64,000 nucleotides of DNA from Pseudorasbora parva (Eukaryota; Chordata; Actinopteri; Cypriniformes; Gobionidae), in the NCBI RefSeq assembly GCF_024679245.1, contig NC_090185.1, positions 29,448,670-29,512,669 of the forward strand. The letters are read 5' to 3'. Under the pieces are notes generated by a model. The model searched no databases, had not been told where the DNA came from, and was given only the letters and a program-made list of their open reading frames with translations. Every line of letters starts with the position of its first letter. Positions within the stretch are counted from its first letter, which is position 1. Shown in pieces: positions 12,314-21,154 of the stretch. The translations under genes were made by a program, and so were the position numbers.

Positions 12314-14474
12314 TCCAGAGGTTTGAAGTTGTTCAATGGATGTTGCCACCTCGCAGCCACCTCTGTTCTGTTCTTTCTGCACCAAAGCTCGTTCTTGTTT
12401 AAAATCCTCTCAAGAGCGCGTTTGCTCAGAGAGATAGGCTATTCAATGCAAATCAGATAATAAGATAATAAGGAAATAATTGAATCATTAGTAGCTAAAA
12501 CCACAGTTAAAATACTACAATTCACCCTTTTTCGGCTTGCGGCAGATCATTGAGCAGCATGTTATAGTTTTGATTTAGTAAATCCTTATTTCGTTTGCAA
12601 TAATGACAGTTTCTCATTATTTCGAGATGTTAAGTCAATATTTCGAGAAAGTTTCTCATTATTTCGAGATGCTAAGTCAATATTTCGAGAACGTTTCTCA
12701 TTATTTCGAGATAGTTTCTCAATATTTCGAGATGCTAAGTCAATATTTCGAGAAAGTTTCTCATTATTTCGACTACAAGAATCATATTTTTTTACCTAAC
12801 TGTGGCGGAAACGGGCTTCCATAATAATCAGCCTATGTTACAGTTTAAAGTTAAAGATATTAATAATAATAAAGTGGGAGTCTTATGTTTATTTGACGGT
12901 GATTTCACATTTCTTATTCGTATAAATGCTAAATACAAATAAAAGGTGAACATTCATTTTTTTTGTACTGTTTTTATTTCTAAAATATGATATAGTTTTA
13001 TAGGAGGAGGTTTCATAGACTTGGCAAATTCATTTTTCAGAAGTTTGTAGGTACAGACATCCTTTGTGGCAGTTCTTGGTAATTTTGGCCATATCGTCCA
13101 GCCCTACTACAGAGAGATAAATATTGTAGTTCAGAGTTAATCACCTCCAGTGAAGTCTGCCAAGCAGTAGCACAGCTATCTGATCAGACCTGATAAGACT
13201 GTAATGTGGACCACATTACGGGAAATAGCACCTTAAGTTTGCTATCCCTAAGGTGGCAGTACTGCTTGCCATTTGCCATGACCTGGGGTGCGTTTCCCGT
13301 ACAACGACGTAGCTCGCAGATTAACCACCCTAGTACGATGCATCTTTGTGAAAACGAACGACCTAGTCACGACTGTTTCCCGAAACCATGGTACCTGTGT
13401 CGCAGATCCATAGTTCAAACAACGTTGGTATGAGCCGTCGTTCTTCTTCTTCTTCGATCTAATGGCTGACTGGAGACATGAGCACATACCGCCACCTACA
13501 GTAATTTGGTTTTATTTTCTCTTTTCTTCGACTCGAATTAAGCTTTTGAAATGACGTTACGTATGAGTCTTGTAATATTGAATGATTTGTTTGTTCTGCA
13601 ATACATTATACACACACAGAGCTAAAAATGTGCTCTTTTCTGATCCCAATGTCAATAATTTCACAATTTCAGATAAATACTATTTCTTATGTAATATTGA
13701 TAGGCTACTTAACCACAATTGAAAAAAGATGGGTTTTGAAAAACTGTGATGTACAGTTGTGGATTGCTTATTTTGCATTTTTGTCTTCTTGCCATTCTGA
13801 AGTGTTAATGAAAATGACACGAAAACCCCAATTTTCAATGCTTAAAATTGCAGTTCTTTTCGAGAAGGTTGTGGAATATAGTAAAGTCCAGCTATTTTCA
13901 AAGCTGAAAAATAGCATTACAAATGCTGAAAAAAATAAAATCTGGCCAGAAATCACTTAAAAAATAAACAATGCTAGATATGGATATGGACAAAGCCCAG
14001 ACAAAGTCAGGAATAAGTGGAAGAACTTTGCAAGTGTGACAAAACAGAGGGCTGTGGCATGTAAGAGGGAAGCAACATCAGGCCCTCTCCAGTCTGGCCC
14101 TTCAACATCAGGCTTCACATCTTCAGAGGGCAATAAGAAGAAACAATGCTTTAAAATCAGTTCTTAGCTACACTGCATTATTATGCTGTTGGAAATGTAT
14201 GGAGGTGGTGGGTGATGGCCTATTGGGTGGGTGATAGAAGTACACATGACTCTTTTGTGTGGGCCACTTCTGCAGTTTGCAGGTTGCTGAAGAGGGTCAT
14301 GGCTTTGGTTATAGCTGCCTGCTGGAGACATGTCCTCTTCGCCCATACATCCTGTCACCACTGCAGTTTAAACCATTAGTTTAATGTGACATAATTTATG
14401 TTCAATATTTGGTTTCTTTGCCGATATGTATTAAATGAACACTTAAAAACATTTAAAAAATGCAGATATACATA

Positions 14475-14565
<91 letters not shown>

Positions 14566-17500
14566 CACTGTAAAACCCAACAAGTTACGGTAACTCAAAC
14601 CATTTGAGGAAACCGATTGCTTCAAACCAATTAAGTTTTAAAACCATTAAGTATGAGTACTGAAAACTCATATACATTGAGTTAAATTAACTCATATTTT
14701 AGTGTTGTTTAAGTGTTAAAACTTATATTTTAGTGTTGTGTTGATCAATTATTAAGAGTAAACTGAACTTAAAGATTTTAAGTTAATTTTATTAATTCAG
14801 TTTGAATTCAGGTAACAAATCTAACTAAGTCTTAACAACTACATGGTTACTTAAATGGTTTTAGGAAACAGATTGCGGCAAATGGTTTAAGTTCATCAAA
14901 CTCAAAGTGATTAAGTTACATAAGACTAAGCACAAGCTAACATTGGTACAAAATGAAGACAGAACAGGAGGGTATTTTTAAGTAATTTATTGAAATATAA
15001 CATTTACATCATAAATACAGTATGCCATATGTTCACAAATATAACTAGACAAAAAATATTAGACTTTTTCACCAAATAAAACAGCACAAACATGTTTAAA
15101 AAAGTCATAACATTTAAATAACCAAACATATAAAATAAAAAAAATTATGTAAAAAGGTACGTTTCCTCAAAAAGCAAAAGCACTGTATGATCTTTAATGT
15201 ACTCTAAGTGTATTGCACTGACCGAAGACTTGGCAGACATCACCACCTCATCTTTAAAGACAATCAAAGCATCCAGTGGGTTTAAAGGTAACGTTCCCTC
15301 TTCCTCCTCGACAGTAAGGATGGTGACTGTTGGCTTCTGCACCTGGTCAAGCTCCTTTTTCTATATGCATTGGAAAAAAAGTTTGTATGTCACCACATAT
15401 AAAAATAACCCTTGTCAGGGCAGACACCATATTTCAATTTTCATAAATAAAAAAAAACGTTGTTATAAGGAATGGATTATTGTTGATTTAATTGGGCGTG
15501 TGCTTATTTAAAACCCTGTAGTTCAATTTTGTAAAGATGTTAAGTTGTTTGTCAGCAAGGTTTAATTGGGGGAAAAACATTTTCAGGGGTGTATCAGTCG
15601 AATGTTCTAGACCTTAAATTGAATGACGAATTGAATTGAATTGAATTCAAGCGATAATGCACACATTGCAAAACATTTGTTTTTCATGTCAGTATGTCAT
15701 AAATAGAAAGAGGCAACAGTTTACTGTCAAAGATTTGTCGCTCACATCACGCCGCATCCAGTGTAGACAACATAACGGACTATAAGGGGCTCTTTTGTCC
15801 TGTCGCGCTGCTCACATCCGGTGTAGACAAAGTGAAACAAGACAGATTTGATTAACAAATTTTAAATGGATAATGGCAAGACATCCTTGGTGTAAATTAC
15901 GTTCTTCTTTCAGATTAATATAATCAGAGCGGTATTAATAAATGTCCTGGTTAATCCAAGCATTATAATGGCAGTAAATGGCTGTCCAAAATTTGAAGCC
16001 AAAAAAGTGCATCTATTCATTATAAAAGTAATCCACATGACTCTGGAGGGTTAATAAAGTACTTCCGAAGTGAATCGATGGGTTTATATAAGAAAAATAT
16101 CCATATTTAACTCGTTATAAAATAAGAAAATAACTAGTTTCCGGCGCAACGATGACGTCGGATAAAGCGTAAAAAAGCATAACTGCCACGGCGTTGACGG
16201 CGGACGCAGCGTAAAAAACATAAATGATGTGACGATGATGTCGGGCGTTGCACAAGCGTTTTGAATCACGAGAGGATATTTTTCTTACACAAACCCATCG
16301 ATTTAATTCAGAAGGCCTTTATTATTCCCCCGGAGCCGTGTGGAGCACTTTTAAAATGGATGGGTGCACTTTTTTGGGCTACAAATTTTGGGCTGCCATT
16401 CACTGCCATTATAAAGCTTGGACGAGCCAGGACACGTATTAATATAACTCTGATTGTATTCGTCTGAAAGAAGAATGTCATTTACACCAAGGAGGACTTG
16501 AGGGGGGAAGTAAATCAGTGTGAACGATTCCTTTAAGCTTGAGCTGAGATTGGTTTATTATGTGTCAAATAAGCTTTTGCTGTGCTCAATGTATATGCTA
16601 ATGAAAGCCTAAATTAAACGTTTTGAAGACTAGATTTTCAATGGACAGATTAATAAAATTCTTATGTGTTTGGAACAATATGAGGGTTGGTAATTTATGA
16701 ATCATGACTGAATTTGTATTGGCAAGTGGACTATACATTTAAGACAACTTGAATGATCAACTATCAGTCACTGTAACCACACCATGCATTTATGCTGGTG
16801 GCAGCTGAAAGGTTAACATGTTGCTAAATAAATGTAATGTAGTTTTGACATGTGTCCTACCTTGTGTCTTGAAAACATCTCCTGACTCTTCCTTTTAAAT
16901 AGTAACAGACCTGCCAGGATCGTAGTTTTTTTTATGATTCATGACAAGACTTCTTCTTCTGCCAGTGAAAATATAACACACGAAATGTTTCTGTTTATAT
17001 TAGGAAAGCCGACTATAACAACAACTTTCAAGACTTGACCAGTATTCTCCTGAAGCAATACAACATGACTTTGAATGATAGACAGACTGGACTTTGGACT
17101 TTAAGCCTTTTAAAAAAATCATATTGCTTTAGAAGACTTACAAGTTGTGCTAAAAGACATTTATGGTCATAATTACGTTTGCAAAAATAGCAATTCATTC
17201 AAAAATTTAAATTGAAGAACAAACTTATATTTGTATGAACATTATGTAACTGTTCATAACGTTATCATTTGCATTTTGCACAGTAACGTTACAAAATTCC
17301 ATTGATTTGTTCAATGTTAATTCTAACTTACTTACTCATAGAATTGTAGCCACGTTGCTGCCATTGCACCTTCGTCTTTGCTCTGAAAAGATTTAAAAGC
17401 ATGGCAACAATGTGTTTTTTTGTGTCAAATTTTATCTAACGTTAGCAAAACAGGATCTAAAATGCTCCTCAAGTCACTTTGTTCACCCCGGAGCTTCAGC

Positions 17501-20500
17501 TGCTTTAGTCAAATTAACTAGCATCACATATGATAGAGGAAACTCGAATTCGATTAACAATACATTTAAAACGGTTGTAATATAAGGAATGCGTGAGTTT
17601 GCATTAACGTTTTGCTTTAACGTAAGTTAGTTAACGTCACTGTGGCACGAGACGAGAGACATGGAAAGATGGCCAACTGTCTCAAAAGCCAGCGTTTATC
17701 TGTCCGACTGTGAGAAAGCACAAACATATATTTTTTAATTCCCCGCTGACAAACTGCGGTGTAAAACAGCATAATTAACTCCAAACGTGTACATTACCGT
17801 TGATAACACTGGTGCAATAGCGCATTTGCTCCTAATGTTAGATTGTTTGCTGGCTAACTTTACACACAACATTACTGAGCTGGTTAATCTTCGAATAAAC
17901 ATAAAAGAGTTACGAAAATAACACTGAAAACGTTCAAACATGAGCGAAATATGAATAAATAAGTTTGAAACGCTTACCTTTTGTTTTTCTTGACTATAGC
18001 GCGAGCCGTCCTGCTGTGACTGGACTGAAGGAGGGAAAATGGTGCGGTTTTTGTTACCTCGGAAACTCACTGGGATGATACTTTGACATGACTAAATGTA
18101 ATGACTTTAAAAGAGCTTAATGTAAGACTGTAGGCTTAATATGAGGTAGATTAATGTATATACTATTGTTTATTTATTTATTTTTTATCAGCTTTTAGTC
18201 TTTCCTGTAGCTCAATGAGTAGAGCATGGCGCTAGCAACGCCAAGGTCATGGGTTCGAATCCCAGGGAAAGCAAGACTTGACAAAAATGTAAAATGTGTA
18301 CCTTGAATACAATGTAAGTTGCTTTGGATAAAAGCGTCTGCCAAATGCATAAATGTAAAATGTAAATGTAGTTATTTAATTGGCCATATATGTAAAATAC
18401 TAGATTAAATAAATATCTGTAACTTAAACCATTAGAGTTAAAAAGTTTTAGTAACTTATTTAGATTGAGGTTTGCTTACAATAATACATTTTTGAGTTAA
18501 CATCACACATATTTGTTAAGTTGAATTAACTTTTTTGGTAACATTAAGTAACCAAAAAAGTTAATTCAACTTAACAAATATGCGCATATAATATATATAT
18601 GTATGTATTCACACACAAACACATATGTAGAGAGTATTCTATATTCTAATTCTGTAAAAAAATCACTAATTTATAATTTTTTTTGTTACTTTAGGTACAT
18701 TCATTTAAAATTTAAAATTAATTTACTATTGAAATACTGTAATCTGAGTGTTAACATTTTATATAAGTGAAAACCTCTAACACACTGTTTTACAATATTG
18801 TTATATGAGACATGTATTTTGGAATGTTTTTAAATTAAAATTAAACAAAGATAACCCACTTGACAGACTCACCGTTTCTTTGCACAAACTAAACAATGGC
18901 TGCGTTCTAAACGGCAAAATTAATGCTTTCAAAGGGCACTTCGAAGGGAGAATAATCGTGAAGGCCACGCTTCTATATAGTTTCAAACTGAATTTGTAAT
19001 AATAATAAAAAGGCGATTTATGTGATAAACTTAAACCACAACTTTAAGTCTTTTAAACCACTCAAAGTGGATGGTGAAATCTTCTAAAGGAATAGGGCAC
19101 AGGGTCGATAACTCTGAATAGAACACAGCCCAGGTGCGGCGCAATCAATGACGTCGACACAGCAAAATAACGACGAACTGTGACTCTAACCACAGGTGGA
19201 GAGCTGTCGTTCCAACGACACAAATTTGTGATGCAGTTTGCGAATGTTCGTTAGAACTATGGTTTCGGGAAACACTGAATCGTTGAACTACGTTGGTAAC
19301 GACGGAACTTGCGACCATAGTTGGCTAACGATGTTTTTGGGAAACGCATCCCTGGTCTGTTGCCTGAATCTGTGTTGTCTGTTACTCTTGTGCCTGTCAT
19401 CAAGGACAAGGTTGGAAGTTTGGACAATTATAGACCAATAGCCCTAGCCAGTGTGATGTCTAAAGTGCTGGAAAGGAGGGGTGCTGCTCTCAACAGCTTT
19501 CTTCAACTTTTACATGGATGAGTTATTCAACCAATTATCGAGATGCAAAACAGGTTGTTTAATTGGACACACCTTGGTTAATCATTTTATGTATGCTGAT
19601 GATTTGGCCATCTTTTCTCCAGCAGTGCTGGTTTTCAGCAGCTCCTCAATATCTGCTCTGGTGACATATGATGTGCTGTATAACGCCAAAAAGAGTGATG
19701 TATTGATATGAAGGACAAAAGTGGACAAAGATCTTTGTTTTCCAGACTTTTATCCGTAAGGACAAGTGATGAGTGTCTGTAATAAAATTAAATATCTGGG
19801 TCATTACATTAAAGATCAGTTATCTGATGATGCAGATATATACAGGCAGTGTCACATATTATATGCGCAAGCTAACAAGCTAGTAAGAACATTTCACGGG
19901 CATGGATGACGTCAAATTTAGCCTGTTTAAAGCATATTGCACTCCTTTGTATGTGCTTCTTTATGGACTAAGTTTAAAAAGGCAAATATGCAGAAGGTTA
20001 AGGTTGTTTATAATGACTGTATGAGGATACTGCTCAACAAACCCAGGTGCTCTAGTGGAAGTGTCCTGTTTTATAATGCAGGGGTCAGTATCTTTCAGGC
20101 GTTGTTAAGGAAACTCATCTACAAATGTATTTTGTCACCTGAATGACTCCCAGAACAGCCTTATTATGCTACTAGTAAATCCTGGGTTTAGTGCCGTATG
20201 ATACCAATCATCGCTATGGAATCACTGGCATAAGTGTATTTTATATAGTAGTTTTTTATTTCTTTATTTGCATAGGTTTCTCTTTCTCTTTTTAATGTAT
20301 GTTGTATGTCATATCTGTGCCTTCTGAATGGACCTTGAATCTGCAATAAAGTTGATGTTAAAGTTATATTTACAGTTTCTGTTGTTTCAGTGTCTCTGCA
20401 GGTCTCAGTAGAGGCTGTTATTGGCGGTTCTGTTGTCCTGCCGTGTTCTTCCACTGATCATGATCTTAAACTTCAAGATATTTATGTTCACTGGAGACAC

Positions 20501-21154
20501 AATGGCAGCAAGATTGTGTATGATATAATTCCCGGCAGTAATTCACAAGAGGAACAGGATCCAGAGTACAAGAACAGAACTGAAACTTTTCCAGAGGAGC
20601 ATGAGCGAGGAAACTTCTCCATCAAACTCAAGGATCTCACTCACACTGATGCTGGAAAATACATCTGCCACATCACACCCTCAAATGAACAAACTACTAT
20701 ACAGCTGATCATCAACGGTGTGTGAAACTACTGGATTACTGCATTACGTTTTAATTTAATCAAGTAGTTTGCTTTAAAATCTAAATACTGTAAGAAATGT
20801 ATCACGTATTTGAAGTTGACTAGTGATGTTTCAGTCTGAATGCCTTTAATGTCTTTATCACAGTGAGGTAATGTTTCTTGTTATACTTTTTTTGTTGCAG
20901 AATCATCAGCAGAAAAAGGAACCATATCCCCTGAACAAGAAAACCAAGGAGGAACAGAACCAGACAGTGTGTGGACATCATCAACTTTGATCATTGGCAT
21001 TGTGTCTGCAGTTATAGTTATAGTTATAGTTATAGTTATATGTTTCATTGTAGCTTGTTTGAAAAAAAGGAACTCAAGCAGTCTTAGGGCAGACAGTCAT
21101 GACGTGGATTCAAGCACTCATGAGGTTGAGCACATTATGAATCATAATGTATAA
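7546..21154 (+). CDS. V-set immunoglobulin-superfamily type I membrane receptor (spliced)
   Basis: Four coding exons join in frame into 209 residues: 7546-7553, 8135-8175, 20391-20717 and 20901-21154. Seen directly: a start MISWGFICVFAVLINK that serves as signal peptide; one V-set domain (about residues 17-125) with the core Cys35, Trp51 and the DxGxYxC motif ending at Cys109; N-glycosylation sequons at Asn78 and Asn91; an acidic stalk; a transmembrane helix at about 154-178; and a short tail of about 30 residues without tyrosine. Every junction has GT/AG ends and matching phase. The V-domain style (GGSVVLPC, YVHWRHNGS) resembles teleost B7/CD276- or VTCN1-like receptors. Ligand and function are unknown. 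With no ITIM and no basic transmembrane residue, signalling would need a partner, or the protein could act as a ligand. The 12.2-kb intron 2 is filled with transposons. Start choice: ATG with a clean GTATGT donor 8 bases later. Confidence 0.75.
8135..8175 (+). CDS. V-set receptor exon 2 (signal peptide)
   Basis: Exon between TTTCTGCAG and GTGAGC. It encodes WGFICVFAVLINK, the hydrophobic core of the leader. A decayed copy of this exon and its donor (ATGTGAGCATCTGAAC) is visible near 24107-24147 in the second paralogous block. Confidence 0.75.
8212..9758 (-). mobile_element. Full-length Tc1/mariner-like transposon
   Basis: The element is 1.55 kb, flanked by TA dinucleotides (8210-8211 and 9759-9760), and inserted 36 bp into intron 2 of the V-set gene. 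Outer terminal repeats begin CAGGGAGTGCAGAATTATTA on the left. The right end is the same with one extra A (CAAGGGAG...). Inner copies of the motif lie about 170 bp inside each end: TGCATAATTATTAGGCAAC near 8390, and its complement near 9561-9580. This is the IR/DR arrangement known from Sleeping Beauty-type elements, where transposase binds both repeats. The one gene inside, on the minus strand, is uninterrupted. The termini resemble those of zebrafish Tc1 families as I recall them, but no search was made. Confidence 0.92.
8526..9542 (-). CDS. Tc1-like transposase, DD37E type, apparently intact
   Basis: 338 residues, close to the usual length for Tc1 transposases (about 340), with no stop or frameshift. 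Seen: an N-terminal helix-turn-helix pair (about 1-110) that should bind the terminal repeats; a basic stretch (KKRVEKPRRK, 51-60) suited to nuclear entry or DNA contact; a glycine-rich box (QGGGGVLVW, about 175-183); and the catalytic triad Asp144 (WTDE), Asp237 (HDNAPSH) and Glu275 (NPIENLW). The last two are separated by 37 residues rather than the classical 34. It would act in the nucleus, cutting at the terminal repeats and inserting at TA. Whether it is expressed or active cannot be judged from sequence. The start is the only ATG preceding the HTH. Confidence 0.93.
   Translation of the reverse strand: MGQKKDLTGSEKSKIVRYIAEGCSSLKIAKLLKRDHRTIKRFIQNSQQGRKKRVEKPRRKITAHELRKVKRAAAKMPLATSLAIFQSCNITGVPKSTRCAILRDMAKVGKAESRPPLNKTHKLKRQDWAKKYLKTVFSKVLWTDEMRVSLDGPDGWARGWIGKGQQAPVQLRRQQGGGGVLVWAGIIKDELVGPFRVEDGVKLNSQSYCQFLEDTFFKQWYRKKSASFKKNMIFLHDNAPSHAPKYSTAWLARKGIKEENLMIWPPCSPDLNPIENLWSIIKCAIYKEGKQYTSLNSVWEAVVAAARNVDGEQIKTLTESMDGRLLSDLAKKGGYIGH
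9761..10616. other. Intronic sequence without supported feature
   Basis: AT-rich intron 2 sequence of the V-set receptor. At about 10185-10215 there is text (CAGGGGCGTAGCCGGTGGG) of the type seen at hAT ends, but I found no partner end or target duplication. Confidence 0.4.
10617..10752 (+). mobile_element. LINE fragment (upstream of RT domain)
   Basis: A short open frame including AEKMRGKDVHGFWKEVRALN has the look of the linker before the reverse transcriptase domain in fish non-LTR retrotransposons. It has the same strand and order as the RT pieces at 13100-13285 and 19352-20368, so all three may be remains of one insertion cut apart by later elements. Confidence 0.55.
11080..11245 (+). 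repeat. A-tract and fish LINE/SINE 3' tail
   Basis: A run of A (11080-11112) is followed by the widespread tail AAGTCGCTTTGGATAAAAGC at 11200-11219, with the continuing GTCTGCTAAATG. The same tail ends the SINE at 18199-18372 and occurs inverted near 22863-22903. Confidence 0.75.
11546..12823. mobile_element. Fold-back DNA transposon with 21-bp subterminal repeats
   Basis: The ends are inverted copies: TATGGAAGCCCGTTTCCGCC at 11546, and its complement ending at 12823. Inside each end lies an array of about 21-bp units of the type TCGAAATATTGACTTARCAT (11600-11825 and 12605-12775). The arrays are in opposite orientation, so both outward readings give the same heptad-like pseudo-protein. The centre holds a smaller inverted pair (about 12119-12160 versus 12216-12256) and a GT microsatellite. 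There is no transposase. The target duplication could not be fixed (A/T-rich flanks), so the superfamily is undetermined. Confidence 0.75.
12256..12312. repeat. (GT)n microsatellite
   Basis: GT run of about 57 bp in the centre of the fold-back element. Confidence 0.95.
13100..13285 (+). mobile_element. LINE reverse transcriptase fragment, 5' side of Harbinger insertion
   Basis: The frame containing LKFAIPKVAVLLAIC matches the part of fish LINE RT just before the block that resumes at 19352 (GLLPESVLSVTLVPVIKDK). The 6-kb element at 13286-19351 therefore split the LINE. Several stops and indels are present. Confidence 0.6.
13838..14167 (+). pseudogene. Harbinger Myb/SANT-like DNA-binding protein, broken
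   Basis: The frame opens MLKIAVLFEKVVEYSKVQLF, meets a TAA at 13958-13960, and continues in the same frame with SPDKVRNKWKNFASVTKQRA and a Ser/Gly-rich end that closes with a stop at 14165-14167. The tryptophans in KIWPEIT and NKWKNF and the basic helix that follows are those of the Myb/SANT-like domain of PIF/Harbinger elements. In known members this protein recruits the transposase to the ends and the nucleus. The single in-frame stop is the only lesion I see. The first exon may be missing. Confidence 0.65.
14478..14566. repeat. (CT)n then (TA)n microsatellite
   Basis: CT run (about 14478-14541) followed directly by a TA run (14542-14566). It marks the left edge of the gene-like unit nested in the Harbinger element. 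Confidence 0.95.
15145..15360 (-). pseudogene. Terminal exon-like frame of unknown gene nested in Harbinger element
   Basis: On the minus strand an acceptor (CATATAG) precedes an open frame. It starts KKELDQVQKPTVTILTVEEE, goes through NPLDALIVFKDEVVMSAKSS, and ends at a stop 72 residues later. The composition is well balanced and the frame is open from splice site to stop, unlike surrounding sequence. I do not recognise the protein. Upstream on the same strand are a 5' exon-like segment with a start codon (17336-17382) and a 5' leader-like segment ending at 17977. I could not connect them through a convincing middle exon, so this copy is probably incomplete. Confidence 0.45.
17336..17382 (-). 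pseudogene. First coding exon-like segment (MAATWLQFY) of the same unit
   Basis: The minus strand reads acceptor TTTTCAG, then AGCAAAGACGAAGGTGCA, ATG, a frame giving MAATWLQFY, then the donor GTAAGT. The start context is good. A leader-like exon ends at 17977 (AAAAG then GTAAGC), 595 bp upstream. Together they look like the 5' end of a real spliced gene. Confidence 0.45.
18199..18372 (+). mobile_element. tRNA-Ala-derived SINE
   Basis: The head has a tRNA-like A box (TAGCTCAATGAG), a perfect B box (GGTTCGAATCC) and an anticodon loop CTAGCAA (AGC, alanine), with a largely paired acceptor stem. It continues into a body and the fish tail GCTTTGGATAAAAGCGTCTG and a TAAATGTAAA-type end. The Pol III promoter boxes look intact, so transcription is conceivable. 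Confidence 0.85.
18510..18584. repeat. Hairpin with 32-bp perfect arms
   Basis: CATATTTGTTAAGTTGAATT and the following TAACTTTTTTGGT are repeated inverted after a short spacer of about 11 bp. It lies near the right edge of the gene-like unit in the Harbinger element and may be an end of a nested MITE. Confidence 0.8.
19352..20368 (+). mobile_element. LINE reverse transcriptase 3' part and 3' end
   Basis: Frames broken by shifts give GLLPESVLSVTLVPVIKDK, LDNYRPIALASVMSKVLE, an FNFYMDEL segment, the catalytic HFMYADDLAIFSP box, and the thumb/C-terminal region (KKANMQKVKVVYNDCMRILL). The 3' UTR ends with AATAAA at about 20346. This is a fish non-LTR retrotransposon in sense with the host gene. 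Its end lies about 25 bp before the exon 3 acceptor of the V-set receptor. Confidence 0.75.
20391..20717 (+). CDS. V-set receptor exon 3 (Ig V domain)
   Basis: The exon lies between TGTTTCAG and GTGTGTG, phase 1 on both sides, as is usual for Ig domain exons. It carries Cys35, Trp51, Asp103, Tyr107 and Cys109 of the V fold plus two sequons. A decayed copy lies at 24181-24299. Confidence 0.88.
20901..21154 (+). CDS. V-set receptor exon 4 (stalk, transmembrane, tail)
   Basis: The exon follows TTTGTTGCAG. It encodes an acidic stalk, the helix starting LIIGIVSAVIVIVIVIVIC, a KKR stop-transfer and a tail ending EHIMNHNV. Ten residues of the helix are written by five tandem copies of GTTATA (21011-21040). 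Likely polyadenylation signals follow at about 22229, 22599 and 22794. Confidence 0.85.

Larger units (their letters stand above)
13286..19351. mobile_element. PIF/Harbinger-like DNA transposon with nested insertions
   Basis: Left terminus GGGTGCGTTTCCC; the right terminus read inverted is GGATGCGTTTCCC (one mismatch in 13). Similarity continues inward in patches, including AACTATGGTTTCGGGAAAC-like text. It is flanked by CTG at 13283-13285 and 19352-19354, a 3-bp target duplication as expected for PIF/Harbinger. It carries a Myb/SANT-like reading frame (13838-14167), the second gene of this superfamily, but no DDE transposase could be seen. It sits inside a LINE. It holds CT and TA microsatellites, a gene-like minus-strand unit and a SINE, which indicates long residence. 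Confidence 0.72.

Noticed and set aside
18199..18272. tRNA-Ala gene
   Set aside because: The tRNA-like fold and boxes are real, but the sequence runs on into a SINE body and tail, so it is the head of a SINE rather than a tRNA gene.
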